Source: Deltaproteobacteria bacterium (lineage in GTDB: Bacteria; Myxococcota_A; UBA9042; DTJE01). From it: DNA of 6,288 nucleotides. The stretch is from positions 1 to 6,288 of the forward strand of contig JADHTP010000190.1 in NCBI GenBank assembly GCA_016784945.1, in the 5' to 3' direction. A model generated the notes under the pieces. It saw only the letters and a program-made list of their open reading frames with translations. It did not search any database and was not told the DNA's origin. Below, piece by piece: positions 1 through 4,477 of this stretch. Position 1 is the stretch's first letter. Every line of letters starts with the position of its first letter. A program made the position numbers and the translations under genes.

Positions 1-1049
1 AACTCGTCCAGGTCCAGGTTGTCCTGTCCCGGGTTCACCACCAGGGGGCAGTTGTCCACCGGGTCCGTGCATTCCTCGCCGAGGCTGTTGTGGCCCGCGT
101 TGTTGATGAAGTCCCCGTCCACATCGCAGTCGCAGACGTCGCCCAGGGTGTCCCCGTCCTGGTCTTCCTGTCCCGAATTCTTGTCGTAGGGGCAGTTGTC
201 CACGTCGTTCAGGATCCCGTCCCCGTCCCAGTCGTTTTCGCAGGCGTCGCCGATATCGTTCTGGTTCGCGTCCTCCTGGCCGGGATTGGGCGTGCCGGGG
301 CAATTGTCGTCCACGTCGAAGATCCCGTCCCCGTCGTCATCCAGGTCGCAGGTGTCGCCCTCGTCGTCCAGGTCCAGGTCCTCCTGCAGCGGGTTCGGGT
401 CCACGGGGCAATTATCCGCCGGATCGGGCACTGGGCATTCGGGGTTTTCGTTGTCGAATCCGTCCCCGTCGATGTCACAGTCGCAGGCGTCCCCGATCAG
501 GTCGCCGTCGCCGTCCGCCTGGTCCGAGTTTGGCTCCCAGGGGCAGTTGTCCAGGTCGTTGACCACGCCGTCCCCGTCCCAGTCGTCTTCGCAGGCATCC
601 CCGACCTGGTTCTGGTTTTCGTCCTCCTGCCCCGGATTGGCCGTGTCGGGGCAGTTGTCCACCTCGTTGGCCACGTCGTCGCCGTCACGGTCCGGGTCGC
701 ACAGGTCCCCCAGCCCGTCGGCGTCCATGTCCAACTGGTCCGGGTTCGGGGTTTCGGGGCAGTTATCCGGCGTGGCGGGCACCGTGCAGCCCGGGTTGTT
801 GTTGGTCACGGTGTCGTCGTCGATGTCACAGTCGCAGGCGTCACCGAACTCGTCCAGGTCCATGTTCGCCTGGTCCTGGTTCCAGACCCATGGACAATTG
901 TCCTCGCCGTTGGGGAAGCCGTCGCCGTCCCAGTCGTCCTCGCAGGCATCACCCACGCCGTTGTCGTTCACGTCCCCCTGGTCCGGGTTGTAGGTGTCCG
1001 GGCAGTTGTCGTCCTCGTTCAGGACGTCATCGCCGTCCCGGTCCGGGTC
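1..1049 (-). repeat. Higher-order 117-residue (351-nt) repeat of three thrombospondin type 3 subtypes, about 2.9 copies
   Basis: The Cys of each DNCP motif falls at residues 508, 544, 589, 625, 661, 706, 742, 778 and 826. The spacing pattern is 36-45-36, 36-45-36, 36-48. Every third motif is therefore exactly 117 residues apart, except the last pair (120, a three-residue insertion). Unit 1 is residues 493-609, unit 2 is 610-726, and unit 3 runs from 727 to the window edge. In each unit subtype A ends GDACE; subtype B begins with D/N-D-W-D-G-D-G and ends GDACDCD or GDVCDCD; subtype C carries the longer insert before its DNCP. Each subtype is a Ca2+-binding thrombospondin type 3 module by family knowledge. 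The regular phase points to duplication of the whole three-part block rather than of single repeats. Confidence 0.9.
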
Positions 1050-2525
1050 CACGCAGTCCGCGATGCCGTCGTCGTCCGCGTCCGGGAAGTCGTTGTCCGT
1101 CACCCCGTCACAGTCGTCGTCGATTCCGTTGCAGAGGTCATAGCTTTCCGGGTTGATCGCGGCATTTTCGTCGGCGCAGTCGCCGTTGCCCGAGGCATTG
1201 AAGGGCACGCCGGCCTCGCACAGGCACTGGGATTCTTCGGTCCCGTAGCCGTCCTGGTCGAAGTCATGGAAATAGACGTTGCAACCCTCGGCCCCTTCGT
1301 CATCGGTGCCGCCGTCACAGTCATCGTCCACGTTGTTGCCGCAGGTCTCCACCTGCTGACTGAACACCTCCGGGTTTTCCGGCTCGCAGTCCGTTACGTT
1401 GAGGTCGCCGTCGCCATCGATGTCGGGATCCACGCAGTCCGCCAGGTTGTCCTGGTCCAGGTTGGGGAAACCCTCGTCGGTCTGGCTGTCGCAATTCTCG
1501 TCCATGCCGTTGCAGACCTCTTCGGCGCCGGGGTTCACCGCCAGGTCTTCGTCGTTGCAGTCCGGTCCCAGGCACCCCGTTCCAGCGCCGTAGCCGTCCG
1601 TGTCCCCGTCAACGCAACCCGGGCAGGCGTTGCCGTCGGGAATGCAGGCATCCACGGGCTCCGCGCGGGGCCCGGCACCGACCTGTGTACAGGAGTAACC
1701 GTCGGGACAGGTGTCGTCGGCGCAGTCCTGCACACAGTAGTCCGCGCCGCCCACGTCGAGGCAGTGATCGGTTGCCACCAGGCAATCCGTAACGAATTCG
1801 CAGGGCAGGCAGTACATCTCACCGTAGGGGTAGCAGACGTCCTGCAGCGTCCCCGTTCCCACGTCCACCTGCGCGCAACCCCAGGCGGGAGGCCCGGCCG
1901 GGCAGTCCACGCACGGTGCGGAACAGATGGCCCCGAAGGAATCCGTTTCCACGCAAAGACCGCTGGCACACTCGTCGTGGTCGGCGCAAGGGCATTGGAA
2001 TTCCTTGGGTTCCTGGCAGGGGACAACATCTTCCTGGGCACCGTCGTCGGGCACCCCGCCGTCGTCCGCCGTCAGGCCGTCGTCCGGCACCGGCACGTCG
2101 GGCACATCATCACCGCCGTCGTCCGGTCCACCGTCGTTCAGGGCCCCGCCATCGTCCATGGGGCCGCCGTCATCGGCCGCAGCGCCGTCATCAAGGGCAT
2201 GTCCGTCGTCCAGGACCGACTCGTCGTCCGGGGCGATCCCCTCGTCCAGGGCGCCGTCGTCGTCGGGGGGCTCGACACCGTCGTCGGGTTCCTTGACGTC
2301 TTCCGCAAAAACACCTTCGTCAGGCTCCACGATAGCGTCGCCGTCCACGGCCACGTCCAGTGCATCCACCGCATCGGGACAGGACCACGGGAAAGGACAG
2401 GAGTTTTCATCACTGTCCCCGTCTCCGCCACCCCCGCCGCATCCCGACTGGGTCAAGAAAAGCCCCGCGGCGAAGAGCGCCGCCAGGATGGTTTTAGGTA
2501 TCGCTGCGTTGGGGGAGCCCGCCAT
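1..2525 (-). CDS. Multidomain lipoprotein with MopE-like motifs and thrombospondin type 3 repeats (3' end outside window)
   Basis: The frame is open without a stop from the ATG at 2525 to base 1 (841 full codons) and continues beyond the window. Residues 1-28 look like a lipoprotein signal peptide (hydrophobic core ILAALFAAGLFL) with Cys29 as the lipidation site. The lipobox QSGC is atypical, since Leu is usual at -3. Then come an Asp/Gly-rich stalk (about 51-168), a Cys-rich region (about 170-304, with pieces such as CPCADHDECASGLC), three MopE-like motifs (306-480) and thrombospondin type 3 repeats (about 484 to the edge) built on D-x-D-x-DG and DNCP. Proteins of this type bind Ca2+ through Asp side chains and sit on the outer membrane or outside the cell; the exact role is unknown. 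The start is supported by GGAGG six bases upstream. It is transcribed away from the gene fragments to its right. The C-terminal sorting region is not visible, so surface anchoring beyond the lipid is unknown. Confidence 0.9.
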   Translation of the reverse strand, partial: MAGSPNAAIPKTILAALFAAGLFLTQSGCGGGGGDGDSDENSCPFPWSCPDAVDALDVAVDGDAIVEPDEGVFAEDVKEPDDGVEPPDDDGALDEGIAPDDESVLDDGHALDDGAAADDGGPMDDGGALNDGGPDDGGDDVPDVPVPDDGLTADDGGVPDDGAQEDVVPCQEPKEFQCPCADHDECASGLCVETDSFGAICSAPCVDCPAGPPAWGCAQVDVGTGTLQDVCYPYGEMYCLPCEFVTDCLVATDHCLDVGGADYCVQDCADDTCPDGYSCTQVGAGPRAEPVDACIPDGNACPGCVDGDTDGYGAGTGCLGPDCNDEDLAVNPGAEEVCNGMDENCDSQTDEGFPNLDQDNLADCVDPDIDGDGDLNVTDCEPENPEVFSQQVETCGNNVDDDCDGGTDDEGAEGCNVYFHDFDQDGYGTEESQCLCEAGVPFNASGNGDCADENAAINPESYDLCNGIDDDCDGVTDNDFPDADDDGIADCVDPDRDGDDVLNEDDNCPDTYNPDQGDVNDNGVGDACEDDWDGDGFPNGEDNCPWVWNQDQANMDLDEFGDACDCDIDDDTVTNNNPGCTVPATPDNCPETPNPDQLDMDADGLGDLCDPDRDGDDVANEVDNCPDTANPGQEDENQNQVGDACEDDWDGDGVVNDLDNCPWEPNSDQADGDGDLIGDACDCDIDGDGFDNENPECPVPDPADNCPVDPNPLQEDLDLDDEGDTCDLDDDGDGIFDVDDNCPGTPNPGQEDANQNDIGDACENDWDGDGILNDVDNCPYDKNSGQEDQDGDTLGDVCDCDVDGDFINNAGHNSLGEECTDPVDNCPLVVNPGQDNLDLDE
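1086..1610 (-). repeat. Three MopE-like putative metal-binding motifs
   Basis: Residues 306-353 match the classic form: DGDTDGYG, then a short gap, GPDCND, NPGAEE, CNGMDENCD and TDEGF. Residues 370-411 are a degenerate copy (DGDGDLNVTDCEPENP, then CGNNVDDDCDGGTDDEG). Residues 423-480 are a third copy (DQDGYG, CADENAAINPE, CNGIDDDCDG, TDNDF). The motif family is named after the copper-binding protein MopE of Methylococcus capsulatus. In large lipoproteins it is best read as an Asp/Asn/Cys-rich divalent-metal motif, and copper binding is not shown here. The motifs sit between the Cys-rich region and the thrombospondin type 3 array and so extend the metal-binding rod. Confidence 0.8.
2022..2375 (-). 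repeat. Asp/Gly-rich low-complexity stalk in the lipoprotein gene
   Basis: Residues 51-168 are dominated by Asp, Gly, Pro and Ala, with many DDG triplets (for example LDDGHALDDGAAADDGG). On the plus strand this appears as imperfect CCGTCGTC/CCGTCATC iterations. The stretch has no Cys and is strongly acidic, so it is probably a disordered, possibly Ca2+-responsive, spacer between the lipid anchor and the folded Cys-rich region. Such low-complexity DNA is prone to slippage, so length may vary between strains (inference). Confidence 0.75.
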
Positions 2526-2531
2526 GTTCTG

Positions 2532-2536
2532 CCTCC
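2532..2536 (-). promoter_or_regulatory. Ribosome binding site of the repeat lipoprotein gene
   Basis: GGAGG on the minus strand, six bases before the ATG at 2525. This is a strong Shine-Dalgarno match and fixes the start so that a signal peptide begins at residue 1. Confidence 0.75.
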
Positions 2537-2559
2537 GGGTTGGACGAGGTAGGCGTCAG

Positions 2560-2565
2560 ATTATA
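2560..2565 (-). promoter_or_regulatory. Candidate -10 box of the repeat lipoprotein gene
   Basis: A perfect TATAAT on the minus strand, 34 bases before the start codon, which would give a leader of roughly 27 bases. The hexamer 17 bases further upstream is TTTAAT, only three of six matches to TTGACA, so the -35 is weak. The box lies in the short gap before the divergent glycyl radical enzyme remnant. Prediction from sequence only. Confidence 0.4.
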
Positions 2566-2607
2566 GGCTTTTCAGGGTGTCGATTAAAGCCGGTAATATT
2601 GGGATCG

Positions 2608-2634
2608 CGCGTGGCGCGTGGGGGCGCGTGGGGG
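2608..2634. repeat. Short tandem repeat CGCGTGGGGG at the edge of the gene fragment
   Basis: Two perfect copies of CGCGTGGGGG (2615-2624, 2625-2634) are preceded by a partial copy CGCGTGG (2608-2614). The repeat lies where similarity to the glycyl radical enzyme begins, so it may mark a rearrangement breakpoint (inference). Confidence 0.6.
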
Positions 2635-3029
2635 TTGAAGATCTGGTCGAGGCCGTCCACACGAACTTCGAGGGCCACTTAAAGACCAGCATGCTCATGC
2701 GGAACAAGGCGTCCAAGTACGGAAACGACGACGACGAGGCCGATGCCGTGGCGCGGGACCTGCACCGTTTCTGGACCCTGGAAACGGCCCGCCACGAGTC
2801 ACCCGCCACGGGCAAGCAATACCGCAGCGGCTACCTGTCATGGAACTACTGGGTCTGCTATGGGCCCCGGACCGCGGCCACCCCCGACGGGCGGGCCCGT
2901 GGGCGTTTCGTGAGCAACGGAAGCTGCCCCGTCACGGGCAAGGACCGCAAGGGCCCCACGGCCAACACCCGGTCCGTTGGAAAGCTGGCCTCGTTCCTGA
3001 GGGCCTACAACGAAGAAGGGGGGACCGCA
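2631..3029 (+). pseudogene. Glycyl radical enzyme (pyruvate formate-lyase family) internal fragment
   Basis: The frame running from a GTG at 2577 to a stop at 3098 holds unmistakable pyruvate formate-lyase-family sequence: NFEGH, KYGNDDDEADA, SWNYWV, ATPDGR (nt 2877-2894), SNGSCPVTG, DRKGPTAN and SVGKL (ending 2987). The family's catalytic Cys lies upstream of this region and its C-terminal RVxGY glycyl radical loop downstream; neither is present, so the fragment cannot be a working enzyme. After SVGKL the reading continues FLRAYNEEGGTA, which resembles the segment that normally follows some tens of residues later (LLRAY..GGT), implying an in-frame internal deletion near 2988. Family resemblance is lost after GGTA at about 3029, where another gene fragment begins. 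The exact family member and substrate cannot be told. The GTG has no convincing ribosome binding site. Confidence 0.8.
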
Positions 3030-3250
3030 TGTTCTTCGGCACCCGCAACGTGGCGGGACAGATGGGCGAGGTGGACGAACGCGCCGATGTGGCGGTGAAC
3101 GTCCTGACCATGGAACCGGTGTCCTACCAGGTGAAAGGTACGCTGGACGGCGGAGTGCCCGGCCCCTTCGGCACCATTCGCCGTTTCCGCGTGGACCAGG
3201 TCTATTCGGCCAGCCCTCCCCTGGCGGGCGAAGCCATCGAAATGAAGTGA
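3029..3250 (+). pseudogene. Pyridoxamine 5'-phosphate oxidase-like (FMN split-barrel) C-terminal fragment
   Basis: This 73-codon open frame is shifted relative to the preceding fragment. FFGTRNVAGQM followed by RADVAVNVL and SYQVKGTL resembles the central strands of small pyridoxamine-phosphate-oxidase-like proteins (FGTRN..Q...N..VAV......YQ.KG). FRVDQVYSASPPLAGEAI resembles their C-terminal strand (VDEVY..APGP.AGE.I). Family members usually have 130-150 residues. Here the N-terminal strands are missing, and roughly 20-30 residues appear to be missing between KGTLDGG and VPGPFG (near 3155). An ATG at 3029 with a GGGGGG-containing stretch upstream could still start a short protein, but it would lack much of the FMN/dimer fold. 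It ends 39 bases before the yecH start on the same strand, so both may once have shared a transcript. Assignment rests on recalled family patterns. Confidence 0.55.
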
Positions 3251-3289
3251 GCCGGCGCGACGACACAAACCAATAACGAGAGAGAGACC

Positions 3290-3532
3290 ATGGCCAAGAT
3301 GATTCACGGACACGAAGTACTGCAGATGATGATCGATTCCCAGGGCACCTTCAACCGGGAAACCCTCGAGGCCGCCATCATCGGCCGCTTCGGTGAAGAC
3401 GCCCGGTTCTTCACCTGTTCCGCCGAGGGCATGACAGCGGCCCAGTTGATCGACTTCCTGGACGCCAAGGGCAAGTTCGAATCCCGGGACGAGGGCTTCA
3501 ACACCACCCCCGACCGCATCTGCGACCATTAA
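3290..3532 (+). CDS. yecH: YecH/DUF2492 family predicted metal-binding protein
   Basis: This complete 80-residue protein matches the small YecH (DUF2492) family along its full length: N-terminal IHGHEVLQMM (His6, His8), a middle RFGEDARFFTCSAEGMTA (Cys43), then LIDFLDAKGKF and a C-terminal ICDH (Cys78, His80). The conserved His and Cys residues are the proposed metal ligands. Function is not known experimentally to my knowledge, and the protein is probably cytosolic since no signal peptide is seen. The start at 3290 gives the family's usual length and N-terminus. The preceding GAGAGAGA is only a moderate ribosome binding site. It is the only complete gene in the window and stands immediately downstream of two broken genes. 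No promoter of its own was evident in the 39-base gap, so it may depend on upstream transcription. A hairpin follows directly after the stop. Confidence 0.9.
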   Translation: MAKMIHGHEVLQMMIDSQGTFNRETLEAAIIGRFGEDARFFTCSAEGMTAAQLIDFLDAKGKFESRDEGFNTTPDRICDH

Positions 3533-3534
3533 CC

Positions 3535-3559
3535 GATCCCCCGGCAGAGCCGTGGGATC
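3535..3559 (+). terminator. Terminator-like hairpin after yecH
   Basis: GATCCC (3535-3540) pairs with GGGATC (3554-3559), and inside it CGG (3542-3544) pairs with CCG (3550-3552) around the loop CAGAG, with one C-T mismatch between the two stem parts. It starts two bases after the yecH stop codon. No run of T follows, so it is either a weak intrinsic terminator or an RNA 3' end-protecting structure. Confidence 0.4.
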
Positions 3560-3566
3560 AGTTGAA

Positions 3567-3589
3567 CCAACCCGCTACGCGGGAGTTGG
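3567..3589. repeat. Second imperfect hairpin downstream of yecH
   Basis: CCAA and CCCGC pair with GCGGG and TTGG around the loop TAC, with a two-base bulge on the right arm. It lies eight bases after the first hairpin. No T-run follows. It may add to transcript termination or be chance; low certainty. Confidence 0.3.
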
Positions 3590-3823
3590 CGACATGCGAC
3601 GTTTTGTGAAGTCCTATCCGTTGTCATCCACCCAGCAGTGATCGTCTCATCTTCAAGAAAACATTGACCAACAGTTCGTAATAGGTTTTGCCTCCATCGG
3701 ACAAGGGGGCACTCCATACACGAGTGCCCGATAGAAACTCGAATCGACGTGAGTTGACAGTTGTCTAAAGACTGGAGTTCGTGTGTTGGTTACTACCCGC
3801 TTCTGCCAACCAGACGCACCACG
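3590..3823. other. Gene-free, lower-GC stretch between yecH and the transposase remnant
   Basis: I find no protein-coding frame here with recognisable similarity on either strand. Base composition is visibly more AT-rich than in the flanking genes. The minus-strand frame that carries the transposase remnant stays open down to about 3653 but shows no transposase-like residues after about 3824. A perfect inverted repeat lies at 3707-3729. The stretch is best read as decayed mobile-element flank (inference). Confidence 0.5.
3707..3729. repeat. Perfect 8-bp inverted repeat GGGCACTC/GAGTGCCC
   Basis: GGGCACTC (3707-3714) and GAGTGCCC (3722-3729) are perfect complements around a seven-base loop CATACAC. 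No T-rich tract follows on either strand, so a standard intrinsic terminator is unlikely. Possible readings are an operator-like dyad or a structured end of a decayed insertion sequence; neither is proven. Confidence 0.6.
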
Positions 3824-4181
3824 ACCCCAAAGGACGGATCCCGCGACAATCTCCAGGCCCTTCCGTGGCCGTCCCGGTTTTCTCCCTTTCCGGGACAGGG
3901 CGTCACAAGTAAAGCCGGAATCCCTTTCGATGCCACCGGACGACCGTATCGGGCGAAACGATGATCAGAGCATCGCTCCATTTCGACCATAGTCTGCGGA
4001 GCAGAACCCAGAAGGCCAGATCGGCATCGGTAAACCTCGGTCGAGGCTGTTCCTGTTTGGAGGATGCGAGTTGCTGGCGCAGGGCCAGGTTTTCCATGAC
4101 CAGATCATTTCGGGATCGGAACCAGGCCCCCAGCGAACCGAGTAACAATCGAGCCGTTTTCAGTAGGTTTTGGACTTTCAT
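3824..4181 (-). pseudogene. Frameshifted N-terminal remnant of an integrase-core (IS3/IS481-like) transposase
   Basis: Starting from the ATG at 4181 the product reads MKVQNLLK, then ENLALRQQLA, TDADLAFWVLLRRLW, DALIIVSPDTVVRWHRKGFR. This is the typical N-terminal region of rve/integrase-core transposases. A stop at 3903-3905 follows LYL, where intact relatives usually read LYW and continue. In another frame the sequence resumes as LSRKGRKPGRPRKGLEIVA and ends with a possible VLWG at 3824-3835, consistent with a frameshift and a further deletion. The DDE catalytic domain is absent, so this cannot transpose. An in-frame ATG at 4214 would add 11 residues, but the shorter start fits the family better. 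No clear terminal inverted repeats were found. It marks a past insertion in the decayed zone. Confidence 0.75.
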
Positions 4182-4200
4182 GCTGACACAATAGGCAGGC

Positions 4201-4401
4201 TCAGCCATCTGCACAACATCGTGTTTTCATTGACGGACGAGTTTTGGCGAGCGATCGCAAAACCTGGATGATGTGCCTCACCCACAGAAGCGTGAGTGCG
4301 ACGATCTTCATGCCCAGCGTAAAATCCCGCGCACGCTCACCATTTAATCCAAAGTGCCCGGCAACGATATTCTTCTTGACCCGCCCCACCGGGGGGGGCA
4401 A
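4201..4401 (-). other. Unassigned short open frame, possible second mobile-element remnant
   Basis: A minus-strand frame with a possible TTG start at 4401 and a stop at 4201-4203 encodes 66 residues. It includes VKKNIVAGHFGLNGERARDF and TLGMKIVALTLLWV, basic and amphipathic in character. The wording of the sequence looks like real protein, and codon use is plausible. I do not recognise the family; the position directly upstream of the transposase remnant and the basic composition suggest a C-terminal transposase scrap. There is no ribosome binding site and the start region is a G/C homopolymer (eight G at 4391-4398 on the plus strand), so an intact gene is unlikely. Confidence 0.3.
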
Positions 4402-4467
4402 ACTCAGACTATGGGAAGGGGCCGTGAACGGTTACCCTCGCCCGGCGCGGTCTCGGGCCACAGATCC

Positions 4468-4472
4468 TGGAG
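4468..4472 (+). promoter_or_regulatory. Ribosome binding site of the acylase gene
   Basis: TGGAG lies five bases before the ATG at 4478. It supports this start, which places a standard lipoprotein signal peptide at residue 1. I could not identify a convincing promoter in the 66 bases between 4402 and this site. Confidence 0.65.
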
Positions 4473-4477
4473 ACAAT

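Noticed and set aside
1..1049. Possible CRISPR array or DNA-level satellite, because of the regular recurring GGGGCAGTTGTCC-like words
   Set aside because: The spacings (about 108, 108 and 135 nt) follow codon multiples, the intervening sequence encodes acidic repeats, and the recurrence is explained by the DNCP motif of thrombospondin type 3 modules.
90..2552. An 820-codon open frame on the plus strand across the repeat lipoprotein gene
   Set aside because: It is in codon register opposite the real gene and stays open only because the sense strand there lacks TTA, CTA and TCA codons. Its product is a monotonous Val/Ala/Gly/Pro sequence, the complement of Asp-rich repeats, while the minus strand gives clear domains.
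2838..3529. Minus-strand open frames opposite the enzyme fragments and yecH
   Set aside because: They lack family motifs and ribosome binding sites; the plus strand carries recognisable families across the same bases.
3741..3770. TTGACA at about 3753 as a promoter -35 element
   Set aside because: No acceptable -10 box follows at 16-18 bases and no gene starts downstream on that strand.
4391..4398. Run of eight G as a phase-variation switch for the acylase
   Set aside because: It lies about 80 bases upstream of the start and outside the coding frame, with no promoter elements seen around it. It could equally be a sequencing-prone homopolymer.
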